Positions 8,717 to 18,216 of a stretch of 34,443 nt of DNA are shown here, in pieces (position 1 is the first letter of the stretch; each line of letters opens with the position of its first letter). Under the pieces are notes generated by a model. That model made no database searches, was not told the origin of the DNA, and saw only the letters and a program-made list of their open reading frames with translations. Location: assembly GCA_937863465.1 (NCBI GenBank), contig CALMFG010000193.1:1-34443 (forward strand). The letters are read 5' to 3'. Made by a program: the position numbers and the translations under genes. The stretch is from an uncultured Clostridia bacterium (GTDB lineage Bacteria > Bacillota > Clostridia > Christensenellales > CALMFG01).

Positions 8717-9104
8717 TTTTTATCCTGTCTATCAGGTCAATTACCCGGGCTTTAATCAAATCCCGTGTCGCCGCAAAATCCTCAATCGGGCCGCCCGAAG
8801 GGTCGTCCAGCCCCCAGTCCTCGCGGTGCTTGCAGGGCACAAAGGGACAGGCCACGCCGCAGCCCATCGTGATGAGGTAATCCAGCTCGCCCGGAATTGC
8901 GTCCAGCAGTTTGGGGTGCTGACCGCTGATGTCCACGCCGTCCAGCGCCATCGCCTCCACCGCCAAAGGCTTCACTTCGGGGTAATTTTCCGTTCCTGCC
9001 GAATAGGCGTCCATCACGTCCGCGCCCAATGCGCGTGCGTACCCTTCGGCCATCTGTGAACGGCAGGAGTTATGGGTGCATACAAACGCTACTTTTTTCT
9101 TCAT
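8709..9104 (-). CDS. arsC: Low-molecular-weight phosphatase-fold arsenate reductase
   Basis: CTHNSCRSQMAEG P-loop; ITMGCGVACPFVPCKHREDWGLDDPSG. Confidence 0.9.
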   Translation of the reverse strand: MKKKVAFVCTHNSCRSQMAEGYARALGADVMDAYSAGTENYPEVKPLAVEAMALDGVDISGQHPKLLDAIPGELDYLITMGCGVACPFVPCKHREDWGLDDPSGGPIEDFAATRDLIKARVIDLIDRIKND

Positions 9105-9135
9105 GTCGTTCTTCTTTCCTAATCTTTAAAAAGAA

Positions 9136-10080
9136 TTATTTTTCAATTTCGGCGGACAGCTGATTCATCGCTTTCAGCGCCGATTCAATATCGGTTTCGC
9201 CCGATGTATATGCCGCCTTGACGGTCTCGATCGTTTTCATCAGTTCCTCACCGGCTTTCTGCACAGCCGCCAACGGGTTTTCGCCTTTGGCGATAGCCGC
9301 CTTCAACGCCTCCGCGCCGTTTTTCAGCTTCTCGCCGGCTGCCTCGCTTAAGGCTTTTTCCATATTCGCCACGGATTTTTGTTTGATGAGTGTGCCGGCC
9401 AGAACCATCTGGTTCCGCCACAGCGGAATAGTGCTTAAAAGTGAGGTTTGAACGCGCTCGACCAGAGCGCGGTTGGTGCTCTGTATCAGGTTAATCTGCG
9501 GCTCGGTCTGCATGGCGATGGTGTGCGCCAGCTTTAAGTCATGGATGCGTTTGTCCAGCACATCCAGTGTGCTTTCGGTTTCCAGAAGGTTCCCCGATCC
9601 GCTTTTCGCCGCGGCTTTTTTTTCGGCCAGAACCTTTTCCCCGGCCGCAATATAGCTTTCCAAAGCCTGCCGATGCGCTTTGTTTTTTTCTTTCAGTTTA
9701 TCCAGCAGGACGATGTCCCGCACCAAATCGCCTTTGATGCCCGCAAGGCGCATCTCCAGCTCGAATATCCGTTTGTCCGCGCGGTTGAAATCCGCAAGCA
9801 CCTTTTTGGCTTTGCGCATCATTCGCGGGCTTCCGCTGTCGTTCGCCGATATGCCGGAAAGGCTCACCGACTGAACCTCGGTTAACAGATCCTCCAACGG
9901 CTGCTCGATGTCACCTGTTTTAATCGACCGAAGCTGATCCAGCAGGGCCGCCGAAAAATCAGCCAGCTCATGCTGGGCGCGAACGCCGTAAGCCATCACC
10001 TTTTGGGCGTTGGTCAGATCAATCGCGTCTGCCGCTTTCGCTTGGTCTTCATTTGTGCCGGAGCTTTTCTCTTCTGCCAT
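9136..10080 (-). CDS. Toxic anion resistance protein, TelA family
   Basis: 314 aa coiled-coil-rich; LIQSTNRALVERVQTSLLSTIPLWRNQMVLAGTLIKQ typical of the TelA family. Confidence 0.88.
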   Translation of the reverse strand: MAEEKSSGTNEDQAKAADAIDLTNAQKVMAYGVRAQHELADFSAALLDQLRSIKTGDIEQPLEDLLTEVQSVSLSGISANDSGSPRMMRKAKKVLADFNRADKRIFELEMRLAGIKGDLVRDIVLLDKLKEKNKAHRQALESYIAAGEKVLAEKKAAAKSGSGNLLETESTLDVLDKRIHDLKLAHTIAMQTEPQINLIQSTNRALVERVQTSLLSTIPLWRNQMVLAGTLIKQKSVANMEKALSEAAGEKLKNGAEALKAAIAKGENPLAAVQKAGEELMKTIETVKAAYTSGETDIESALKAMNQLSAEIEK

Positions 10081-10090
10081 CGCGGTTCCT

Positions 10091-10720
10091 TTACGCCTCG
10101 GGCGTTTTTCCCGAATCCGAAAAATCTTCTTCCAGAGATTGATTTAAAACTTCGGTCTCCACGTCCATATTCAGCACATCGTTTTCATACAGCTTCTTGT
10201 TCTGTTCGTCAAACGCCGCAACCACCTTTTCAAGCGATTCCAGCGCGGACGCCTTGGCTTTTTCAATATCCTCGCCCTCAGGCGCCTTTTCCAGCGTCTG
10301 ATACGTCTGCATCACACGCTTGGCGCCGTCCAGCGCGGTCCGCATAAACAGACCGGCTTTCTCTGCGTCTCTGGCGTCGGCTTTCACGGTTTCAATCATC
10401 CGATTTGCGGCTTTTTCCACCAGCTTCAGCTTTTCCTTCACAGTCTTGTCGTGGATGTTGTAGTAGTAATGCATCAGCTCGGAAAGCATTTTTCGGTAGG
10501 CGGCGACGCGTTCGGAAATGTTGCCGTTCGCAATCTCGGCTTCTGTTTTGGTTTTCTTTTCCTTGGCAGAAGCGTAGACGATGTAGATGACCACCGCCAG
10601 AACCAGCAGACCCATGGCCGCCAGAATGATTTTCCAGAGGTTCTTAAAAAGCAGAAGCGCTCCGACTAACACCACAAATGCGATAATTCCGCCGAAGCTG
10701 CATCCTTTGTTGGTTTCCAT
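10091..10720 (-). CDS. XpaC-like (5-bromo-4-chloroindolyl phosphate hydrolysis) family protein
   Basis: Two N-terminal TM segments then alpha-helical domain; adjacent to telA as in known XpaC-TelA pairs. Confidence 0.7.
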   Translation of the reverse strand: METNKGCSFGGIIAFVVLVGALLLFKNLWKIILAAMGLLVLAVVIYIVYASAKEKKTKTEAEIANGNISERVAAYRKMLSELMHYYYNIHDKTVKEKLKLVEKAANRMIETVKADARDAEKAGLFMRTALDGAKRVMQTYQTLEKAPEGEDIEKAKASALESLEKVVAAFDEQNKKLYENDVLNMDVETEVLNQSLEEDFSDSGKTPEA

Positions 10721-10760
10721 GCCTGCGCCCCCTTTTTTTGGGATGAATTGCTTACCATTT

Positions 10761-10788
10761 ATTATAACTTAAATCCAAGCTTTTTCAA
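10761..10788 (-). promoter_or_regulatory. Sigma-A-type promoter upstream of xpaC-telA-arsC-crp
   Basis: TTGAAA - 16 bp - TATAAT on the minus strand. Confidence 0.6.
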
Positions 10789-10809
10789 AGGCTATTCACC
10801 GCAGCATGC

Positions 10810-11478
10810 TTATTCTTTTATTGCCGCTTGAACCATCTCAGCGATCAGCTTGGCCCCTTCTTCATTGGGATGCAGACCATCCGCGTACAGCTCATCTTTG
10901 CCTTCAAATGCAGAATAGACATCGATGGTCTCAAAACCGAATTCATCCGCCACCTTCTGGATGATGGGAATCATCTCGTTTTTCAGGATATCGTTGCTGT
11001 AGTTATATTCGGTGATGCCAATGGCCGGCGGAAGAACCAAATAAATATCCGCGTCGGCTTTGGCGTGGTACACCTCATACACAATCGCATGGTAGGCGGT
11101 CTCAAACGCTTCGGCGTCCCACACTGTCGTCCGGCAATCGTTGGTGCCAAGCGCAATCACCACGATACTCGCGCCGCTGTTCAGCGCATGATAGTACTGG
11201 GTTGTGGCTGTATAGGCGTTGTCACTTTCCAGCACGGTACTGCCCGCCACGCCGTAATTCAGTACCTGATAACGCGACCCCATCTTTTTGGAGAGTACGG
11301 CCGGATAGGATGATGTGCCTGCGTCGGCCACGCCCACGCCTTCGGTGATGCTGTCCCCCACGCAAAGCAGGATTTTGGGGTTGGAACCGCCGGAACCGGA
11401 CAGGACCGCGCATCCCGAAAACATCGCCCCCGCCAATGTGATAATCAAAACAAAAATGACGCTTCTCTTTATTGCCAT
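10810..11478 (-). CDS. SGNH/GDSL-family hydrolase lipoprotein
   Basis: Lipobox AMFSGC; LLCVGDSITEG block I, VIALGTND block III, DGLHPNEEG block V. Confidence 0.92.
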   Translation of the reverse strand: MAIKRSVIFVLIITLAGAMFSGCAVLSGSGGSNPKILLCVGDSITEGVGVADAGTSSYPAVLSKKMGSRYQVLNYGVAGSTVLESDNAYTATTQYYHALNSGASIVVIALGTNDCRTTVWDAEAFETAYHAIVYEVYHAKADADIYLVLPPAIGITEYNYSNDILKNEMIPIIQKVADEFGFETIDVYSAFEGKDELYADGLHPNEEGAKLIAEMVQAAIKE

Positions 11479-11625
11479 ATTAATGCTCCGTTATAGTAAT
11501 ATGATTCAGAGCGTATTATACCACATTCATCAGGTTTGTATGAATTGGAATATATCAACAAACTGCAAACATTTCGATGATAAATATGATATAATGGTGG
11601 CTCGAAAGGGGCGAAGAATACGCGC

Positions 11626-13866
11626 ATGTTTGCACAAGTGGTCGTCGATATCGAACATTCTAAAATCGACCGGATTTTCTCATATATGGTGCCGGACGGC
11701 ATGGACGCTGCCATTGGTTCGCGCGTGCTGGTGCCTTTCGGACGCGCCAACACCGCCGTGGAAGGCTATGTGCTGGGGTTTTCCGAAACCGCCGATATCC
11801 CCCCCGAGCGCATCAAGCGCATTCACCGCGTCTTACGCAAAATTCCCGAATTCACCGAGAACCAGCTCAAGCTGGCATACCGAATCAAGGACGCCTACAT
11901 GACTCCGCTGGTCACGGCGCTCCGGCTGATGTTCCCCGCCGAGATGCGCGGCGAACGCGTCAGCGAACTGACCCGCCGATATGTGGCGCTGAACTTAAAC
12001 CCGCTGGACTTGATGGCGGCCAAAGAAAGCCTGGTTGCCAAGGACGGGAAAATCAAGGCGCCCGTCATGGCCGGAATACTGGATATGCTGGGCGAAACGC
12101 CGACGGCGCTGACTGCGCTGACCGACACTTTTCCGTCGGCCGCGTCGGCTGTGACGGCCATGGAGAAAAAGGGATGGGTGATAACCTTTGACCAGGAAAC
12201 CGGGCGAAACCCGATTAAAGCCATCTCTCCGCACGGGGACACCGACTTTGTTCTGACGCGTGACCAGATAAACGCCATCGAAGCCATCACCAAGTCCGAA
12301 AACGGGCACTTTCTGCTGCATGGCGTCACCGGCAGCGGCAAGACCGAAGTGTATATCCGATGCATCGAACACTGCATCCGGAGCGGCAAAACCGCCATCA
12401 TGCTGGTGCCCGAGATTGCGCTGACCCCGCAGATGATTGCCATGTTTTCCACGCGTCTGGGCCGCGAGATTGCCCTCTACCATTCCCAGCTTTCAGCGGG
12501 CGAACGGTATGACGAATGGCGCAAGATCAACAGCGGCGAAGCCAAGGTGGTCATCGGCCCGCGTTCGGCGCTGTTTGTGCCGCTGAAAAACGTCGGCCTC
12601 ATCATTCTGGACGAGGAGCACGAAAACTCCTACCGCGCCGACACGCACCCCAAATACCGTACCCACGACATCGCGCGGATGCGCGCCGAAATTGAAGGCG
12701 CCAGACTGGTGTTTTCCAGTGCCACGCCTCTGGTGGAGACCTATTATGAAGCCAGGACCGGCGGTTTGGAGCTGCTGTCCCTGCCCAAGCGCGTAATGGA
12801 TCTGCCTTTGCCGGACGTCTATATCGAAGACATGCGAAAAGAACTGCGCGAGGGCAACCGCACCATTTTCTCAGGGCGGCTGTACGACGCGCTGGTCGAG
12901 ACGCTGGAAGCCAAAAAGCAGGCCAATCTGAGCATCAACCGCCGCGGCGTTTCGGCCTTTGTCATGTGCCGCGGATGCGGGCACATTGTCCGCTGCGATG
13001 ACTGCGACGTATCCATGACCCTGCACAATCGTGATGCGCACGGCACGCTGGTTTGCCACTACTGCGGCCGTACCAAACCCTACAGTAATATCTGTGAGAA
13101 GTGCGGAAAGCCCTACGTGAAAGCCTTCGGCATCGGTACCCAGCAGATTGAATATCAGGTGAACAGGATGTTCCCCAAGGCGCGGACCTTAAGAATGGAT
13201 CTGGACACCACCCGCACCAAGGATGCGCACGCCGATATCTACCGCAAATTTAAGAACGGCGAAGCGGATATCCTCATCGGCACCCAACTGGTCGCCAAGG
13301 GACTGGATTTTGAAAACGTCACGCTGGTGGGCGCCATGGCCGCCGATATCTCTCTGCACTTCCCCGATTATTTAGCCGTGGAAAAATCCTACGCGCTGTT
13401 GGAGCAGGTGGCCGGCCGCGCCGGACGAAAAGGCAGCGGGCGCGTGGTGATTCAAACCTACAAGCCCGAGCATTTCGCCATCCAGTTTGCCGCCAAGCAC
13501 GACTATATCGGCTTCTATGAGGAAGAGATTAAACAGCGGCAGCAGCTGAGCTACCCGCCTTTCGGCACCATCATCCGCATCCTCTTTGCCGGCACAGACG
13601 AGGCCCAGACCAAAGCGGCCTGTGAAACCGTGCAGAGCGGGCTGAAAAATGCCCTTGCCGCGCACAGGACTGATATTCTGGTTTTTAAGAGTTCACCCGC
13701 GCCCATTAAGAAAATCATGACCAAACAGCGGTACCAGATTGTGATGAAGATAAAAAACACCGAGGATATTGAAACCATCAAGCAGAAAATCTATGCTGAA
13801 CTGAAAAACCATCAGTTTGACACGGTGAACTTTGGAATCGAAATCAACCCGCCCAATATGGTCTAG
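11626..13866 (+). CDS. priA: Primosomal protein N' (replication restart helicase)
   Basis: 746 aa; LLHGVTGSGKTEVYIR Walker A, DEEHENSY, zinc-binding CRGCGHIVRCDDC...CHYCGR...CEKCG, GTQLVAKGLDFENVTLV. Confidence 0.97.
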   Translation: MFAQVVVDIEHSKIDRIFSYMVPDGMDAAIGSRVLVPFGRANTAVEGYVLGFSETADIPPERIKRIHRVLRKIPEFTENQLKLAYRIKDAYMTPLVTALRLMFPAEMRGERVSELTRRYVALNLNPLDLMAAKESLVAKDGKIKAPVMAGILDMLGETPTALTALTDTFPSAASAVTAMEKKGWVITFDQETGRNPIKAISPHGDTDFVLTRDQINAIEAITKSENGHFLLHGVTGSGKTEVYIRCIEHCIRSGKTAIMLVPEIALTPQMIAMFSTRLGREIALYHSQLSAGERYDEWRKINSGEAKVVIGPRSALFVPLKNVGLIILDEEHENSYRADTHPKYRTHDIARMRAEIEGARLVFSSATPLVETYYEARTGGLELLSLPKRVMDLPLPDVYIEDMRKELREGNRTIFSGRLYDALVETLEAKKQANLSINRRGVSAFVMCRGCGHIVRCDDCDVSMTLHNRDAHGTLVCHYCGRTKPYSNICEKCGKPYVKAFGIGTQQIEYQVNRMFPKARTLRMDLDTTRTKDAHADIYRKFKNGEADILIGTQLVAKGLDFENVTLVGAMAADISLHFPDYLAVEKSYALLEQVAGRAGRKGSGRVVIQTYKPEHFAIQFAAKHDYIGFYEEEIKQRQQLSYPPFGTIIRILFAGTDEAQTKAACETVQSGLKNALAAHRTDILVFKSSPAPIKKIMTKQRYQIVMKIKNTEDIETIKQKIYAELKNHQFDTVNFGIEINPPNMV

Positions 13867-13876
13867 GAGAAGAAAT

Positions 13877-14290
13877 ATGCAGGAAAACCTCATCGGCGAA
13901 GCGCCGATATCCGAAAAAGACGCGCGGATGCTAAGCCCGCTGAAGCTGGCCTATTTGGGCGACGCGGTGCTGGATTTGTTTGTGCGCGAATATATGGTGA
14001 AACACGATATGGGCAAGGCGGGAAAACTGCACAAAAAAGCGGTCAGCATCGTGAATGCCACCGCTCAGGCGCGATTTATTCAATCCATTGAACCCACCTT
14101 AAACGAAGCCGAAGCGGATATCTTCCGCCGCGGCCGCAACGCCAAGTCGGGCATGGTGCCCAAGAACAGCCCGGTCGCCGATTACCGCATCGCCACCGGC
14201 TTTGAAGCCCTGCTGGGCTATCTCTACGTCAGCGGAAGTTACGAACGGCTCAATACCATTCTGGACGCCCTGAAAAAAACCTATTTTTAA
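13877..14290 (+). CDS. mrnC: Mini-ribonuclease III
   Basis: ATG at 13877 after aggagaag SD; MQENLIGEAP...LSPLKLAYLGDAVLDLFVREYM...RGRNAKSGMVPKN...YRIATGFEALLGYLY. Confidence 0.93.
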   Translation: MQENLIGEAPISEKDARMLSPLKLAYLGDAVLDLFVREYMVKHDMGKAGKLHKKAVSIVNATAQARFIQSIEPTLNEAEADIFRRGRNAKSGMVPKNSPVADYRIATGFEALLGYLYVSGSYERLNTILDALKKTYF

Positions 14291-15771
14291 GAATCGGTCA
14301 GCTCAATGCCGGGGTTGCTGATGAAGATATCGCCGAAATACAGGTGTCCTGCCAGTGTTTCGGTTTTTTCGCCTTCCACCAAAAACTGAACCGAGTTGAT
14401 TCCCTTCATACCGGTCAGCGTATTGACCATTGAAAAAATCAGCAGCATTTCCTGATCGGTCGAAAGATTCCGGCACTGGTACTTGAAGTTGGCCGAAAGA
14501 TCGACCACCAGCGTTGACTGGTTGATGCTGGTGCTCAAAATATCCGCTTCGGTGATGCCCTCGGGGATTACGGCCGCCGCTGATGCGCTCTCGGAGGACT
14601 TCGGACCTTTCATTAACTCAAAAAGCCTGCCGCTGGCCGACCAGACTTTGTCTTCATCCACCATGCGATTGACCTTGACCAGCAGATTTTCATCTTTTTC
14701 ACGGAAAAGCAGTTCAATGCCGCCTGCCAGATGCCCGGAAGCTTCCTCCCGCGTGATGCCGTCCGACAGGTCGTAGCCTTCGCCCGACACGGTGACCGGC
14801 TCACCCATCACCGAAAAATATACCGTCTTTAAATTCGGGAAGAAAGACGTCAGCGTATAGGTCAGCGCCATATAGGTTTTTTCGTCACGGGCGGTGAGTG
14901 ACGGCGAAGCTTTGAAATCCAGCGTCAGTGTGTCGCCATCCTCCGCGCGGGTCCAAACCGGCGCGGTATCGCTGAGCGCCAGATCCTTGGCGACCGACGA
15001 AGAATAGACAAAGCTGTTGCGCGGGCCTTTGGCCAGTTCGCCGATGAGGGTGGTGAGGTAATCATCGCCGCCGGAATAAGTCACTTCCCGAACCTCGGGC
15101 AGCAGGTATTCGCCGCCAGCATCAAAAAAATACAGCGGAGTTTCCAGAATAATACCCAGCGACATTTCGTCGTTCCCCTCATCCTTGGCCGCCGCAATAT
15201 GGTTGCCCAGGATATCGTCATATTCTTCGGTCCAGATGCCGGTGATTTTGGCCTGCAGGGGATGCGGATATCCGTCGAAACCGTCCGCCAGGCCATTATA
15301 GAACACGTTGACATATTTCACCGAGAAATAATCGGTCAGCGTATTGGCCAGCGAAAGCTTCACGATAAAGCGCTCGGAGGCGGTAAGCGCCACCGGCGTT
15401 TTTAAATAGACATTGGCCACGTCCAGCGATATCTCGACGCGGTCTACCGTAACAGACATCGGCGCGATGGAATCCAGCGCAATATCCTTCGGCCCCAGCA
15501 GAAGCTGTTTAACAATCGACTTGGCCGGAGAATCATCGATCGCCACGGTGATGGTGCGCAGCTCGGCCACCAGCTTGCCCGTGCCCTTCTGCAAAAAATA
15601 CAGCGCAGGGCGAAGAACCCGACCTTCCCCCATGGTCAGTGTGTCATCCTGAGTGACCGATATCTCATAGGTTTGGTCCACCCGCCGTTCGCTTAAGGAC
15701 GCGCAGCCGCCAAAAAGCGAAACGATCAATATAACGATGAGGATTGCGCCAGTCAGCCTACTCCACGTCAC
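14287..15771 (-). CDS. Lipoprotein with three GerMN-like repeats
   Basis: Lipobox LFGGC; three copies of the pattern ..LLLGPK/LAKGPR/LMKGPK...LxLDxxxxF/VDLSANF...NTLTxxxxVxxVxF. Confidence 0.8.
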   Translation of the reverse strand: MTWSRLTGAILIVILIVSLFGGCASLSERRVDQTYEISVTQDDTLTMGEGRVLRPALYFLQKGTGKLVAELRTITVAIDDSPAKSIVKQLLLGPKDIALDSIAPMSVTVDRVEISLDVANVYLKTPVALTASERFIVKLSLANTLTDYFSVKYVNVFYNGLADGFDGYPHPLQAKITGIWTEEYDDILGNHIAAAKDEGNDEMSLGIILETPLYFFDAGGEYLLPEVREVTYSGGDDYLTTLIGELAKGPRNSFVYSSSVAKDLALSDTAPVWTRAEDGDTLTLDFKASPSLTARDEKTYMALTYTLTSFFPNLKTVYFSVMGEPVTVSGEGYDLSDGITREEASGHLAGGIELLFREKDENLLVKVNRMVDEDKVWSASGRLFELMKGPKSSESASAAAVIPEGITEADILSTSINQSTLVVDLSANFKYQCRNLSTDQEMLLIFSMVNTLTGMKGINSVQFLVEGEKTETLAGHLYFGDIFISNPGIELTDS

Positions 15772-16739
15772 TGCAGGAACACCTCCTCAAAAGAGGAATA
15801 TTCCACTTTCCAAAGATCCCTTTCGCGGCGAAGCTGCAGGATGATGTTGTCCTTCACCGTGGCGTCCCCGTCCTGATTTTTGAAGGAAAAGCTGATGGCC
15901 GCGATGCCGCTGTTGGCGTCATTGCTGACCACCGAATCCAGAAGGCGATAATCCTCCATGGTGCTGGTCTGGGAGGACATACTGCTGACAAAATCCTCCC
16001 GGCTGGGTTTGCTGGTTCCGTCCGCATTGTTATAGGCGATGAGCGCATACACTGTCTCGTAATCACGTTTGGCAAAAGCGTCCATCAGCAGCTGCACCGT
16101 GTTTTCAGGGGTCATGAGCAAAGTGCCGTTCCACCCTAAAGGTTCCAACGTGCCGCTTCCCGGATTGTCTTCGCCGATATCCGAAAGGCTGATGCGTTCG
16201 CCTCGCCCGGAATCGTTGGTATCCACCAAAATCTGAATACGCGAGAATCCGCCAAGTTCAATCAACGTATCCACGATGGAATAGATTGCGAGGTTCATGT
16301 CCTGTTTGGCTGTTTCAAACGCCGCCGCATTGGTTCTGTCCACAGAAGCCAACGCCGATTCGGTTAAAAATTCCTTGCTTAAGGTGACAAACAGATACTC
16401 GCCGCTTTCGGTGACGTCAATGATGGAAGCATTCGCCGGGATGACCGATTTTAATTCGGGGTTATCCTGACTGGGCCCTTTAAAAATCTCTTCCAGAACC
16501 GCCATCTCAATGCGCTCGTTGACCGGCACTTCGATGATGCGTGTCTCGCCTGCCAGCATGTTTTCATCGGCATATTTAAAGTACAGCGTCACCTCTTTGT
16601 CCACGGTATTGGCGGCTTCGGGTAACGGGTTGATATCGGTGGTGTCTTCCCCGGTCGTGGTGATGTCCGGAAAAAAGCTACAGCCGGCCAGTGTAGCGCT
16701 CAAAATCATCACGCAGATGATCATCTTTGTCGTTTTCAT
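15768..16739 (-). CDS. GerMN-domain lipoprotein with C-terminal NTF2-like region
   Basis: ORF trimmed to MKTTKMIICVMILSATLAGC (start 16739) with lipobox LAGC; GerMN EVTLYFKYADENMLAGETR...IFKGPSQDNPEL...IQILVD; C-terminus NTVQLLMDAFAKRDYETVYALI...DLWKVEY. Confidence 0.82.
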   Translation of the reverse strand: MKTTKMIICVMILSATLAGCSFFPDITTTGEDTTDINPLPEAANTVDKEVTLYFKYADENMLAGETRIIEVPVNERIEMAVLEEIFKGPSQDNPELKSVIPANASIIDVTESGEYLFVTLSKEFLTESALASVDRTNAAAFETAKQDMNLAIYSIVDTLIELGGFSRIQILVDTNDSGRGERISLSDIGEDNPGSGTLEPLGWNGTLLMTPENTVQLLMDAFAKRDYETVYALIAYNNADGTSKPSREDFVSSMSSQTSTMEDYRLLDSVVSNDANSGIAAISFSFKNQDGDATVKDNIILQLRRERDLWKVEYSSFEEVFLQ

Positions 16740-16758
16740 TCTTCCCTCCCTGTTTGCC

Positions 16759-18216
16759 TCAGCCCTTATCCGCCTGGGTGCGGATGGGGATGGTGAGCGT
16801 AAACGTTGATCCTTTACCATAGGCCGACTTGACCGATATGGTGCCGCCATGCAGGCGCACCACACGTTCGGTGATGTGCAGGCCAAGGCCGGTCCCGCCG
16901 GTCTTTCTCGCCCTGGCTTTATCCACGCGGTAGAACCGCTCAAAAATTTTCACCTGTTCAGATTTGGGGATGCCGACGCCCGTGTCCTTCACTTCCATGT
17001 TGGCCGTCTCTCCTTTTTTGTAGACGCGCACATCCACCTTGCCCTTGTCGTCGGTGTATTTCAGCGCGTTCTCAATCAGGTTGACCACCGCGATGCGCAG
17101 TTTCAATCCGTCGGCCAGCAGGGTAATTTCGTCCACAATCTCGGTTTTCAGCCGAATCTTCTTGGCCTGTGCAATCGGCCGAAGGCTGATGGCCACTTTG
17201 TTGACCAAATCCGAAAAGCTGATCATTGCAAGATTCAGCGCGCGGTCGTCATTCTCAATTTTGGTGAGCAGCAGCAGATCCGAGATGATGTCGTTTAAGC
17301 GATCCATCTCGGCATCGATATCGGTAAGAAATTCCCTGTACACCTTCTTATCCGCTTTTTCGTCATAGATCAGCGACTGCGCCAGAATCTTCATGGACGA
17401 GAGCGGGGTTTTCAGCTCGTGCGATGCATTGGAGACAAATTCGGACTTCATCGCGTCCATAGTTTCCAGCCGTTCGCTCATCAGATTAAACGTCTCACCC
17501 AGCCTGGATATCTCGTTGTTTCCGGTGGTCTCCACGCGTTGGTGCAGTTCGCCCTTGGCGATTTTGCTGGCCACTTCCTGAAGTTTTTTGATGGGCTTGG
17601 TGATGTATCCCGAAAGCATCAGCGACAGGAGAATGATGATGATGGCGATAATGATTGTGACCAGCGCCAACGTGGTGGTCATGCCCGACGCGCGCACAAT
17701 GACATCCTGGATAGATTCGGAATAGACCAGGATGCCGATGGTTTCGTATTCGCTGCTGATGGCCGAAGTGTAATTGACCGACCAAATCCAGCCGGTGCTC
17801 TCGGTATTGATGCGGTGAAAGCCGTAGGACGCGTCCATATTTTCAAACATGATGTCGTACACTTCGGGCAGCTGCATGCGCTGGCCCAGGAGCGCAGAAA
17901 AGCTGTCCATCAGCACAACGCCATTTGGGTTTAAAATCAAAAAACGCCCGCCATACAGGCGGCTGTTTTCCAGCAGAATTCGGTTCATGGAATCGGAATC
18001 ATATTCTTTTAGGTAGGGTGAAAGGCTGACCGAAATACTGTTTAAATTGCGCTGTTGTTCCGAAACGCGCTGGTTGATGATGTAATCGGTGAAGATGCGG
18101 GTGGCGATGGCCGAAAACAAAGAAAAAGCGGCAAACACCACGACCACGTAGGTCAGCACAAACCGCCATTTGATTGAAAAGAAACGTTTATTTGCTTGAG
18201 AAGTAATAACCAACAC
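16759..18216 (-). CDS. Sensor histidine kinase (TM-extracellular-TM-HAMP-HisKA-HATPase)
   Basis: HAMP SGYITKPIKKLQEVASKIAKGELHQRV; H-box FVSNASHELKTPLSSMK; N-box VNLIENALKYT; G-boxes DTGVGIPKSEQ, GGTGLGLHI. Start taken as GTG near 18216 (ORF extends to 18261). Confidence 0.93.
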   Translation of the reverse strand: MLVITSQANKRFFSIKWRFVLTYVVVVFAAFSLFSAIATRIFTDYIINQRVSEQQRNLNSISVSLSPYLKEYDSDSMNRILLENSRLYGGRFLILNPNGVVLMDSFSALLGQRMQLPEVYDIMFENMDASYGFHRINTESTGWIWSVNYTSAISSEYETIGILVYSESIQDVIVRASGMTTTLALVTIIIAIIIILLSLMLSGYITKPIKKLQEVASKIAKGELHQRVETTGNNEISRLGETFNLMSERLETMDAMKSEFVSNASHELKTPLSSMKILAQSLIYDEKADKKVYREFLTDIDAEMDRLNDIISDLLLLTKIENDDRALNLAMISFSDLVNKVAISLRPIAQAKKIRLKTEIVDEITLLADGLKLRIAVVNLIENALKYTDDKGKVDVRVYKKGETANMEVKDTGVGIPKSEQVKIFERFYRVDKARARKTGGTGLGLHITERVVRLHGGTISVKSAYGKGSTFTLTIPIRTQADKG

